64,000 bases of DNA from Actinobacteria bacterium UBA4426. Its GTDB lineage: Bacteria > Actinomycetota > Actinomycetes > S36-B12. Shown here in pieces: positions 16,937 to 24,538 of the stretch. The number at the start of each line of letters is the position of its first letter. Position 1 is the stretch's first letter. A program made the translations under genes and the position numbers. The notes beneath the pieces were generated by a model. The model ran no database searches. It had not been told where the DNA came from and was given only the letters and a program-made list of their open reading frames with translations. The DNA is taken from NCBI GenBank assembly GCA_002390705.1, contig DGQA01000044.1, positions 1-64,000 on the forward strand, given 5' to 3'.

Positions 16937-18460
16937 GTGCCAAGCTCAGATCGAATTCTCACCATTGACGCGGGAACAACTGGAATCACCGCTTTACTGG
17001 TGTCCCAGCACGGATTGATTACCGCCAAGGGCTATCAAGAGTTCCCCCAGCACTTCCCGCAGGAAGGATGGGTTGAGCACGATTTGGGTGAAATGTGGAA
17101 TTCCACCCGTGAAGCCACCGCCCTTGCATTGGCCGCGCACCGGGCAGAACATGGCAGCCCGGCTCAGATTGTTGCAGTAGGCATAACGAATCAGCGTGAG
17201 ACCGCATGTTTTTGGGACCGGGAAACACTGGGTTCCCCTCGGCGGGCCATAGTGTGGCAGGACCGACGCAGCGCGGGAATCTGTCGGCGGCTAATCGACA
17301 CTGGAATCGAACCCCGTGTCCGCGAGCTCACCGGCTTGCGCCTTGACCCCTACTTCACGGCGACAAAGTTGATGTGGGTAAGAGAGAATGACCCGCACAC
17401 TTGGGCGCAAGTTGTATCGGGACGGGTTGCGATCGGAACCGTGGACTCCTATTTGATCGCCCGCATGACGCGCGGACTTGAACACCTCACCGATCATACG
17501 AATGCTTCACGCACCCTTCTCTACGACATGAGTGCTGGCACATGGAATCGCGAGTTACTCGAACTTTTTGGCGTACCCGAGGAAGCGCTACCGAAGATCG
17601 TTGCATCCTATGGAACGGTTGCTCGTACCGATCCGGATGTATTTCTCGGCCTTGATGTGCCGATCAGCGGGATCGCGGGAGACCAACAGGCCGCACTTAT
17701 TGGTCATGCGGGATTTAGTGCCGATAGCGTCAAATGCACCTATGGAACTGGTTCATTTTTACTGTTACACACTGGGGAAAAAATCATCCATTCCGCACAC
17801 GGTCTGCTCACCACAGTTGCGCTGGCCCACCCAAACCAGGCTAAGCCGGACGCTAGTGCGCGTAGAGACTTTGCAATCGAGGGCTCTATTTTCGTCACAG
17901 GTGCCGCGGTTCAATGGCTGAGGGACGGGCTTGGAATAATTCAAGATTCCTCAGAAGTCGAAGAACTGGCCCGAAGTGTTCCCGATTCTGGTGGGGTGGT
18001 TTTCGTCCCTGCACTGACCGGCCTTGGCGCACCAGACTGGGATCCCCACGCGCGAGGACTCATCATCGGAATAAGCCGCGGAACAACCGCTGCACATATT
18101 GCACGGGCAACACTTGAGGCAATTGCACTTGAAGTCCGCGACGTCGTTGATCTGATGACCCAAGAAACCGGTGCCGCACTCCCTTATCTCGCGATTGATG
18201 GCGGGGCTTCACTCAATGATTTGCTATGCCAGCTTCAAGCCGATCTCACGCAATTGCCTATCAAAAGATCAGAACAGGTGGAAACCACCGGACTTGGTGC
18301 AGCCTTCCTGGCTGGACTCGGTACTGGATTTTGGAAAAATACCGAAGAGATCTCACGCTTGACCCGAATCTCTGGCGAATTCGTGCCCGAGGCCAATCGT
18401 GAAGACCTCTATCTTCGCTGGCGCACGGCCGTCTCCCGGTCGCTCAACTGGGCGCAATGA
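16937..18460 (+). CDS. glpK: Glycerol kinase
   Basis: A 507-residue FGGY-family kinase phosphorylating glycerol to sn-glycerol 3-phosphate. It shows the N-terminal phosphate loop DAGTTGITALL, the glycerol-site region GITNQRETACFWDRE, the WQDRR stretch, GDQQAALIGHAGF, the TYGTGSFLL second phosphate loop and the C-terminal IDGGASLND. Length is normal for GlpK. It starts with GTG 16937, about 100 bases from the divergent pfk start. No glpF or glpD is adjacent. The following gene encodes an acyltransferase of glycerolipid synthesis, so the product may feed phospholipids. The stop codon lies within a 14-base tandem repeat. Confidence 0.93.
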   Translation: MPSSDRILTIDAGTTGITALLVSQHGLITAKGYQEFPQHFPQEGWVEHDLGEMWNSTREATALALAAHRAEHGSPAQIVAVGITNQRETACFWDRETLGSPRRAIVWQDRRSAGICRRLIDTGIEPRVRELTGLRLDPYFTATKLMWVRENDPHTWAQVVSGRVAIGTVDSYLIARMTRGLEHLTDHTNASRTLLYDMSAGTWNRELLELFGVPEEALPKIVASYGTVARTDPDVFLGLDVPISGIAGDQQAALIGHAGFSADSVKCTYGTGSFLLLHTGEKIIHSAHGLLTTVALAHPNQAKPDASARRDFAIEGSIFVTGAAVQWLRDGLGIIQDSSEVEELARSVPDSGGVVFVPALTGLGAPDWDPHARGLIIGISRGTTAAHIARATLEAIALEVRDVVDLMTQETGAALPYLAIDGGASLNDLLCQLQADLTQLPIKRSEQVETTGLGAAFLAGLGTGFWKNTEEISRLTRISGEFVPEANREDLYLRWRTAVSRSLNWAQ

Positions 18461-18485
18461 ACTAGGCGCAATGAACTAGGCGCAA
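18451..18485 (+). repeat. 14-base tandem repeat across the glpK stop codon
   Basis: The unit GGCGCAATGAACTA occurs at 18451-18464 and 18465-18478 and starts a third, diverging copy (GGCGCAA) at 18479. The glpK stop TGA lies in the first copy, so slippage here changes only the 3' flank. It looks like recent replication slippage, with no sign of a mobile element. Confidence 0.85.
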
Positions 18486-18490
18486 ACAAC

Positions 18491-19204
18491 TCAGCTCAAC
18501 GAACTAGCAGCGTCGGCCAGCTCACCTTGAGAAATTAGCTCTTTAGCCCGCGTCGCGTACATGTCGACATACTCTTGACCTGACAATGTCATGAGTTCAT
18601 ACATGACTTCATCGGTAACCGAACGCAACACAAATCGATCATCTTCTAATCCTTCATAACGGCTGAAGTCCAGTGGCTTCCCAATCCGGATTCCCACCCG
18701 CATAAGTCGCGGTCGCAACTTTCCCGGGGGCTGAATTTCATAAGTGTTGATCATGGCCACAGGAATAATCGGTGCATGTGCTTCCAGTGCCATTCGGGCA
18801 AGGCCAGTCTTCCCTCGGTAAAGGATTCCGTTAGGTGAACGTGTGCCTTCCGGGTAAATCCCCAAAACATTTCCCGCGTTCAACACTTCAAGTGCCGTAA
18901 GGATCGCAGCCTCAGACGCCCGGCCCCCAGAGCGATCAACTGGTAACTGACCGACACCGCGCATGAACAGCCTGGTGGAGTAGCCCTTGATTCCTTTTCC
19001 ATTGAAATAGTCACTCTTGGCCAAATATGCCATGGGTCGTTTTACTGGCAACGCTAGATAGAAAGAGTCAGAAAAGCTCAAATGATTACTCGCCAAAATC
19101 ATCCCACCGGATTCGGGCATATTTTCTTGGCCCTCAACCCAGGGGCGGAAAAGGACCTTGAGCCACGGGCCGAGAATGATTGTCTTAATAATCCAGTACA
19201 GCAC
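18491..19204 (-). CDS. plsC: 1-acyl-sn-glycerol-3-phosphate acyltransferase (PlsC family)
   Basis: A 237-residue membrane-associated acyltransferase transferring an acyl chain to lysophosphatidate. The catalytic NHLSFSDS (HxxxxD) is near residue 41, followed by the substrate motif YPEGTRSPNG near residue 117 and a hydrophobic N-terminus. It starts with GTG 19204. A PlsC homologue is found at the same place in mycobacteria (Rv2182c). It is convergent with glpK and divergent from the hydrolase gene at 19350. Acyl-chain preference is unknown. Confidence 0.9.
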   Translation of the reverse strand: MLYWIIKTIILGPWLKVLFRPWVEGQENMPESGGMILASNHLSFSDSFYLALPVKRPMAYLAKSDYFNGKGIKGYSTRLFMRGVGQLPVDRSGGRASEAAILTALEVLNAGNVLGIYPEGTRSPNGILYRGKTGLARMALEAHAPIIPVAMINTYEIQPPGKLRPRLMRVGIRIGKPLDFSRYEGLEDDRFVLRSVTDEVMYELMTLSGQEYVDMYATRAKELISQGELADAASSLS

Positions 19205-19349
19205 GTGCCAGTCCTCCTCCCGATCGCAAATATTCCACCGAAGCCTAAGGCCAGCGCCAAGCTCGAAAATTTGGTGGTCCTTAGTCGCCTACTGATCATA
19301 GGCGTACGCTCTGGTATGAATTAGCAATCGAACGAATCAGGAGGTCGTA

Positions 19350-20129
19350 ATGCCACTGGCTCACGGGGCTCAACCTTGGAGTTTTGACTCACAGGGCCCA
19401 GACGCTCACATTGGTGTGCTCATGATTCACGGGTTCACCGGATCCCCCGCCTCGATGACCCCGTGGGGTAAGTCGCTCAGCACATACGGGTGGTCAATTC
19501 GAGTGCCACGGCTTCCCGGACACGGCTCCCGTTGGCAAGACATGAACCTCACCACTTGGGAAGACTGGTACGCCGAAGTTGAACGAAATTTGCGAGAACT
19601 CCAGGCCACGTGCGATCAAGTGTTTATTTGTGGCCTATCCATGGGAGGTTCGCTGGCCCTGCGGCTCGCCCAACAGCACGGTGAGGAAATTTCCGGCCTC
19701 GTGTTAGTCAACCCTGCCGTTCACTCCGAACGTCCCGAACGGCACCTACTCCCGATTATTTCTAAGATGATTAAGGCGTTCCCCGGAATTTCCAACGATA
19801 TTGCTAAGCCCGGACAAGACGAAGTGGGCTACACCAAGATTCCCCTGAGAGCAGCCCACTCACTTGCGCAATTGTGGAAAAACATCAAAGCTGACATCGC
19901 AGAGGTGACCCAGCCCGTACTGCTGTTTCGTAGCCTGGCTGACCACGTTGTCGAAGCATCAAATGCGCAATGGATCCTTGACCATGTGTCCAGCACCGAC
20001 AAGGAAGAGGTGCTCCTTGAAAATTCCTTCCACGTTGCGACGCTCGATTACGACGCCGAAATCATTGAAACCATCAGCGCCGACTTCATTAAGGGTCGCA
20101 TCACAGTTAAGCCGGATCTCACGTCATGA
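19350..20129 (+). CDS. Alpha/beta hydrolase (Est30-like carboxylesterase)
   Basis: A 259-residue serine hydrolase. The HGFTG oxyanion strand is near residue 27, the nucleophile S97 sits in GLSMGG, and the acid D198 and base H228 follow at usual spacing (LADHV and FHVAT). The sequence resembles small bacterial carboxylesterases and monoacylglycerol lipases. A textbook AGGAGG ribosome site precedes the ATG. The stop overlaps the next gene by ATGA. Together with PlsC and glycerol kinase the neighbourhood suggests lipid turnover, but the substrate is not known. Confidence 0.88.
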   Translation: MPLAHGAQPWSFDSQGPDAHIGVLMIHGFTGSPASMTPWGKSLSTYGWSIRVPRLPGHGSRWQDMNLTTWEDWYAEVERNLRELQATCDQVFICGLSMGGSLALRLAQQHGEEISGLVLVNPAVHSERPERHLLPIISKMIKAFPGISNDIAKPGQDEVGYTKIPLRAAHSLAQLWKNIKADIAEVTQPVLLFRSLADHVVEASNAQWILDHVSSTDKEEVLLENSFHVATLDYDAEIIETISADFIKGRITVKPDLTS

Positions 20130-20557
20130 CAATTACTCCACCGGACCCAGAACCGGACCCAGAAGACGCGCAGGAGCCTGAAGGAAAGGACGCAGCTTGG
20201 GAATCAATTGTTGCCGATCTCAGTGGGCAAATCGATTTGGGACCCCACTTCCGAAATGAACCACCCCCACAAGAGCTCCTGCCCCCACCTGACTACATCG
20301 ACGAGTACTTTGACGAGGGATACGAGCCTCCCGAAGCCCCGCCGCTTCGGGTTCCCACCGATGCAATTGCTCGCTTCGCGTGGGCCGGGGCTCTCGGTGG
20401 CCCAATAGTGATGCTCCTGGGTTACCTCTTCGGCCTTGGTGGAGTAATTTCAACCGCGGGTTTGGTCGCGACAATTGGAGGATTTGCTTTCTTGATTTCG
20501 CGCCGAGACGAACACATTCCACCCGGCGAAGACTTTGGCGATGGCGCTGTCGTCTAA
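20126..20557 (+). CDS. Actinobacterial membrane protein of unknown function
   Basis: A 143-residue protein with an acidic, proline-rich N-terminal half (PPDPEPDPEDAQEPEG, then a W-E-S-I-V helix) and two close membrane helices at about 87-126 with glycine-rich faces. Proteins of this layout are common in actinobacteria next to the same hydrolase or glucokinase genes; I recognise no named domain. It starts in the ATGA overlap with the hydrolase, so the two are co-translated. The 3' end overlaps the convergent glucokinase gene by four bases. Confidence 0.7.
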   Translation: MTITPPDPEPDPEDAQEPEGKDAAWESIVADLSGQIDLGPHFRNEPPPQELLPPPDYIDEYFDEGYEPPEAPPLRVPTDAIARFAWAGALGGPIVMLLGYLFGLGGVISTAGLVATIGGFAFLISRRDEHIPPGEDFGDGAVV

Positions 20558-21531
20558 TTTTCTGATGAGAATTTGAGGCGGGCAAGATCTGCTGCACCCA
20601 CAATTCCAGCCTTATTTCCTAACTCGGCAACGCGAATTTCGGGAATCGGCCGGTACTGCTTACCAATTATTCGGTCGGCGAGAGATGCTCGGGCACTGGG
20701 CAAAAAGAATTCGCTGGCTTCACTCGCTCCACCACCGATCACAAATATTTGCGGATCCAGAATCGCACTCAGACTGGCCAGCCCCCGGCCAAGCCACTCC
20801 CCAAGTCGATCCAAGACTTCAATTGCAACCGGGTCACCTGACTGCGCGGCATGAGTCACGTGTTCGCCTTGAACTCCTTCAGGGGTTCCGTCACCGAGGG
20901 ACAACAGCACCTGAGCATCAAAAAGTCTTTCAGTTGCCATGGCGCGCGCATCTCGTACCAGCGCATTGCCGCTTGCGTACTGCTCCCAGCAACCCTTACG
21001 CCCACAGCCGCATAGACGCCCGTTCGCGACGGCGCCCATATGACCAATTTCACCGGCTGCTCCATGTGAGCCACGAAAGAGCTCACCGCCGAGTACAACT
21101 CCCCCGCCAATCCCGGTACCAATCGTCACCGCGACAACGTCGCGGAAGCCCTCTCCACCGCCAAAGCGCGCTTCCCCCCAGGCTGCGGCATTTCCATCAT
21201 TTTCGACACGTACGGGCAAGCCAGTTGAATTGTCCAAAAGTGTCGCCACCGGGACGTCGGCCCACTGCAGATTGGGTGCATACAAAACTGTGGTGCTGCC
21301 CGCATCAACTGGACCGGCCACCCCAACGCCGATTCCGATAATTTCGTCGTCCACCTGGGAAATCGTTTCAGTGATCACCTGGGAGACAACTTCCAAGACA
21401 CCGGACGCATCTGCGCGCGGGGTCTTCTTCCGCACCTTTGCCAAGATCTCACCCTGCTCATTGACGATCCCAGCCAGAATCTTGGTGCCCCCGATGTCGA
21501 CCCCAACGCTGATTCCCACGGGCGTAACCAT
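20554..21531 (-). CDS. glk: ROK-family glucokinase
   Basis: A 325-residue ROK kinase phosphorylating glucose. The N-terminal ATP phosphate motif is VDIGGTKILAGIV, the catalytic aspartate lies in VENDGNAAAWGE, and the zinc and sugar motif runs from GEIGHMG to CGCGRKGCWEQYASG, with one histidine and three cysteines. There is no N-terminal HTH, so it is an enzyme rather than a repressor. The actinobacterial glkA group occupies this position in Streptomyces. It starts with ATG 21531 and is the last gene of a minus-strand series from 24369. The cysteine-rich ROK motif is complete. Confidence 0.92.
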   Translation of the reverse strand: MVTPVGISVGVDIGGTKILAGIVNEQGEILAKVRKKTPRADASGVLEVVSQVITETISQVDDEIIGIGVGVAGPVDAGSTTVLYAPNLQWADVPVATLLDNSTGLPVRVENDGNAAAWGEARFGGGEGFRDVVAVTIGTGIGGGVVLGGELFRGSHGAAGEIGHMGAVANGRLCGCGRKGCWEQYASGNALVRDARAMATERLFDAQVLLSLGDGTPEGVQGEHVTHAAQSGDPVAIEVLDRLGEWLGRGLASLSAILDPQIFVIGGGASEASEFFLPSARASLADRIIGKQYRPIPEIRVAELGNKAGIVGAADLARLKFSSEN

Positions 21532-21558
21532 AGCGACGGCAACAACGGCGAACCTCTC

Positions 21559-21837
21559 CTATGAGCGAATAACTGGTAGCCACCTAATCTCATCTGCGGG
21601 TACTTTCCCACCGGCACCATCTAGCAGGCCACTTTCGACTGAGACGCCACCCAACTCAGATCCCATCAGCCCCGATCCATTGAGGCCAATTCCACTAAAC
21701 AGTGCGAGCAACGGGGCGATATCCAGTCTGGCCAATTCACTCGGAATCAAATCGGTAATCGATTCAGGTGCCCCCACCGAGATCAACCAACTGCCCAGAT
21801 CATTGACCGATGCGTCTTCTTTGCCGGGCTCGCTCAT
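21559..21837 (-). CDS. Small protein of unknown function
   Basis: A 92-residue frame starting in an ATGA overlap with the stop of the upstream ArsA-like gene, which supports it as real. It contains GSWLISVGAPESITDLIPSE and a glycine/leucine-rich middle part without clear membrane helices. I do not recognise a family. The tight coupling suggests that it works with the ArsA-like and SRPBCC proteins. A start at ATG 21849 is in frame but would lie within the upstream gene. Confidence 0.55.
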   Translation of the reverse strand: MSEPGKEDASVNDLGSWLISVGAPESITDLIPSELARLDIAPLLALFSGIGLNGSGLMGSELGGVSVESGLLDGAGGKVPADEIRWLPVIRS

Positions 21838-22646
21838 GATCTTGGCCACTCGCTTTCATCAACGGTAAAATCGATCGTCATCTTATTTTTAAACAATTGC
21901 ACGACCCCAGGTTCCATGCGAGAACATGCGGCCGGTAACTCAACAAAATGCCGCACGCCACCGAGATCAAGTACGAGATGGTTGCGCAGAAGCCCCACAG
22001 CTAAATCCGTGCTTCCCACACCTTTCCACTTTAACTGAAAAGAAAAGATGGACGGCTCCCGTTCAACCAGCGTCCCGTTGTCCTTAAATACCTTGACCGA
22101 TTCGTATTGTGATTTCCACTTAGTGGACAGTGGTTTGCGAGCAGATGTTGGCCACGCCCTTTGCAATTGGTGGGCATCACAGCTCACTCCAACAAGGGCC
22201 AACTGGGTGAGCGATCTGAACAACGCTTTGGGGCTTGGTCGATATTGCGTGAAATTCAATTGAAGTTGCGCTCCAGTTACCCTGATGAGCGCCCGGTCTA
22301 TCATGCCCATCAAATCCAGCAGGTGAACTCGTCCCTCATTTTTGCCCAGCCCGCACCAGATGGCGAATTCTTCCGAATCGATGTGACCCAGAACGAGGTG
22401 AATGGATTCAAGGTCACTCACCGCTTGCGCCAGCTGGTTCACAGATGCAAAATCAACTTGCTGTCGATCGGACAGAAGTGAAAAAACGCCCCGAGAAAGG
22501 TTTAGGCCCTCGAGCACACCCGGTGTTGGAGTGAAGAATCCAAATGGTGCAGACAGCGCCCTGATTAATTGTGCTAATGCATCCGGGGTTGACCCTGCGA
22601 CGCCTTCTGGTTCAACACCACAAGTGACGCGAAGGTCAGAGTGCAC
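21834..22646 (-). CDS. ArsA/Get3-like protein lacking a recognisable P-loop
   Basis: A 270-residue protein. The last ~60 residues (LDLGGVRHFVELPAAC and onward to DESEWP) resemble the HSP20-like C-terminal domain of actinobacterial ArsA-family ATPases. Mycobacterial Rv2184c, an ArsA-type ATPase, stands at the same place beside an SRPBCC gene. Here the N-terminal region has no GKGGVGKT Walker A motif, and the protein is about 100 residues shorter than its relatives. I therefore infer a degenerate, probably non-ATPase member. The GTG 22646 start overlaps the 3' end of the SRPBCC gene by 11 bases; the stop overlaps the next gene by ATGA. Confidence 0.6.
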   Translation of the reverse strand: MHSDLRVTCGVEPEGVAGSTPDALAQLIRALSAPFGFFTPTPGVLEGLNLSRGVFSLLSDRQQVDFASVNQLAQAVSDLESIHLVLGHIDSEEFAIWCGLGKNEGRVHLLDLMGMIDRALIRVTGAQLQLNFTQYRPSPKALFRSLTQLALVGVSCDAHQLQRAWPTSARKPLSTKWKSQYESVKVFKDNGTLVEREPSIFSFQLKWKGVGSTDLAVGLLRNHLVLDLGGVRHFVELPAACSRMEPGVVQLFKNKMTIDFTVDESEWPRS

Positions 22647-23091
22647 TTCCGCTGCCCGATTCCACTCGTGCTTTCAGGCCCTTTAACGCTGTGTCCACAA
22701 TAACTTTTTCGGCTTTACGTTTGAGCATCCCAATCATGGGGATCTTCACGTCCACCTGCAGTCGGTAGTAAACAGTGGTAGTTCCATTGCCGCTGTCGGT
22801 CAATTCATATTCGCCGTCCATCGCGGTCAGCATTTCAGCAGTGGTCAGGGTCCAGGTAACTTTCCTGTTCCCGTCCCAGTCGTACTCCAATTCATATGTG
22901 TCTTTAATCGGACCCGATGCAAGGGAAAAACGAGCATCGGCTGGGCGGTCATCATCTTCGTATCTACTCAGAACCGTGACGGACGTAATTCCATCACTCC
23001 ATTGCGGGTAGGCAGACAAGTCCGCTATTACGTCCATGATCTGCGCGGGGGTTGCGCTGATGGAAATACTAGATTCGGTCTGCTCAGCCAT
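22636..23091 (-). CDS. SRPBCC (START-like) domain protein
   Basis: A 151-residue single-domain START/Bet v1-like protein. It begins with a SISISATPAQIMDVIADLSAYPQW stretch (split here as SISISATPAQ, then MDVIADLSAYPQW), the usual ligand-pocket opening. The C-terminal helix KVIVDTALKGLKARVES is also typical. It matches the cell-envelope-associated SRPBCC protein that stands beside the ArsA-like gene in mycobacteria (Rv2185c). Such proteins bind hydrophobic ligands; the ligand is unknown. ATG 23091 was chosen since the domain starts just after it; AGGAGG lies 17 bases upstream, rather far. Confidence 0.82.
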   Translation of the reverse strand: MAEQTESSISISATPAQIMDVIADLSAYPQWSDGITSVTVLSRYEDDDRPADARFSLASGPIKDTYELEYDWDGNRKVTWTLTTAEMLTAMDGEYELTDSGNGTTTVYYRLQVDVKIPMIGMLKRKAEKVIVDTALKGLKARVESGSGSAL

Positions 23092-23147
23092 AGGAGCACG
23101 GTACTGCACCTCCTGAGACGAGCGCACCGAGATGAAAAATCTTGCCA

Positions 23148-23927
23148 TCACACGTCAATCGTGAACGGGACCTTTCGGCTGTGAAAATGGCCAACGTTGA
23201 TGCATTCAGTTTCCCCAATCCGCATCCGGGAGCGCTGTGGTTGGTGCACGTGACCAAAAAAATGGTACTTCGGAGAAAATTTTTTGATGTAATTGGTGAT
23301 CGCCACGGAACCAATTTCGAATCTTCGCGCCACAGTGTCGTAATTGAGTAACGGATTAAGTGGTGGAATGTGTGTGAAAAGAATGTCCACCGGACCCAAG
23401 CCAAAAAGTTTCTCAGCATAGACCTCTGGCTCTAATTCATAAGGGGTTCGCATGGGGCTTGTTAACCCGCCGCCTACAAACCCCCACTTTTGGCCATTCA
23501 TCTGGATTACTTCACCATCGAGTACTCGATGCTGCGCACGAAGATACTCGGGCCACAGCGCCGGGACGTCCACATTGCCGTACGTCAATAACGCAGGCGT
23601 TGGAATCGCCGCAAACATCACTTCATATTGCTCACGAACTTTCTCCTGCAGCACGCGCGCCCGTTCCTGTTGATCGGTTACCCCAATCCCACGCCAGGCA
23701 TTCGCGCTGAACTCTCGGGCTTCATCAAAACGATTGGCTGTGCGAAGCGAGATATATGTCTTCGCGTAGTCCACCCCGAACAATTGTGCATAAATGCCTT
23801 GCTCCGGTTCGTCATAATCCAAGAAAAGGATCAGATCCCCCAAACAAATGAATACATCGCAATCCTGCGCGGCACTTTGTATTGCGTGGGTCGCACCATG
23901 GACGTCGCTGACAATGTTTAACCGCAC
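23148..23927 (-). CDS. Calcineurin-like metallophosphoesterase
   Basis: A 259-residue binuclear-metal phosphoesterase. Metal-binding motifs appear in order: DVHG near residue 8, GDLI near 30, GNVD near 130, H in THIPP near 200 and GHVH near 235. The GTG at 23927 has AAGGGG upstream and places the first beta strand (LNIVSDVHG) at the N-terminus; the frame to 24068 is read-through of the neighbouring gene. Actinobacterial relatives sit between two SRPBCC genes as here. The substrate (phosphoprotein, nucleotide or lipid) is unknown. Confidence 0.85.
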   Translation of the reverse strand: MRLNIVSDVHGATHAIQSAAQDCDVFICLGDLILFLDYDEPEQGIYAQLFGVDYAKTYISLRTANRFDEAREFSANAWRGIGVTDQQERARVLQEKVREQYEVMFAAIPTPALLTYGNVDVPALWPEYLRAQHRVLDGEVIQMNGQKWGFVGGGLTSPMRTPYELEPEVYAEKLFGLGPVDILFTHIPPLNPLLNYDTVARRFEIGSVAITNYIKKFSPKYHFFGHVHQPQRSRMRIGETECINVGHFHSRKVPFTIDV

Positions 23928-23940
23928 GCGTGCCCCTTCG

Positions 23941-24369
23941 TCATAGGGAGTTCTCAAGTGAGTCCTTGAGTCCCCAGATCGTCCGTTTCCAAGCGAGCAC
24001 ATGCCGCTCGCGCAGCTTGTGCATTTCGCGCTGCTCGCGAACAGAATTCGTGACCGCGCGTGGCACAATTAGGCTTCCGGCTTTCGTGGGGGTAGCCCGC
24101 AGGTAGTAATGAACAATCGTGGTGGCCAGCTCAGATGTTTCCGACGCCCAAGGTTCCAACCAAATTTCGCTGGACCCCACCAAGGAGCCGCTCACAGTCC
24201 AACGCAAGCCCTTATTTCCGCGGTCCCCGTACACCTTCAGGGTCAGATCAGGCCACCACTTGCGCCACGTGGCGGAGTTTCCCACCACCGCGATCACCGC
24301 GGTGACCGGTGCGTAGATCACGGTGTCGTCGGCAATATCTATGAGGCAATGATCAAAATCCTGTTTCAC
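23941..24369 (-). CDS. SRPBCC family protein (polyketide cyclase-like)
   Basis: A 142-residue START-like protein, second of its kind in this run. The opening DHCLIDIADDTVIYAPVTAV is followed by WRKWWPDL and, in the middle, LRWTVSGSLVGSSEIWLE, as in polyketide cyclase/dehydrase-like proteins. The C-terminal helix is basic (REMHKLRERH). It starts with GTG 24369 and no clear ribosome site, so the message may be leaderless. It is the first gene of the minus-strand run phosphoesterase-SRPBCC-ArsA-like-unknown-glk and is divergent from the acyl-CoA ligase gene; a similar arrangement stands beside fadD15 in mycobacteria. Confidence 0.8.
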   Translation of the reverse strand: MKQDFDHCLIDIADDTVIYAPVTAVIAVVGNSATWRKWWPDLTLKVYGDRGNKGLRWTVSGSLVGSSEIWLEPWASETSELATTIVHYYLRATPTKAGSLIVPRAVTNSVREQREMHKLRERHVLAWKRTIWGLKDSLENSL

Positions 24370-24538
24370 GGGCGACGCCCATCAACGCCAACCCACTGCT
24401 TACCACCCACCCGCTCAGGATAGCCCAAAATTGAATTTCCACATTCGTAGCGCCGTCGCAGGATTTAGCGTAGTTTACATTCCAGATTCATAGACCAGAC
24501 GTGATTTCTGTCACTGACCCGAGGAAAGGACAATCCGC

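Noticed and set aside
17301..17320. A T-loop-like string (GGAATCGAACCCC) suggesting a minus-strand tRNA
   Set aside because: It lies inside the glycerol kinase coding frame and no acceptor or anticodon stem can be formed around it.
20685..21341. 218-residue plus-strand open frame
   Set aside because: It is antisense to the ROK glucokinase gene and rich in Arg, His and Pro, as expected for a shadow frame.
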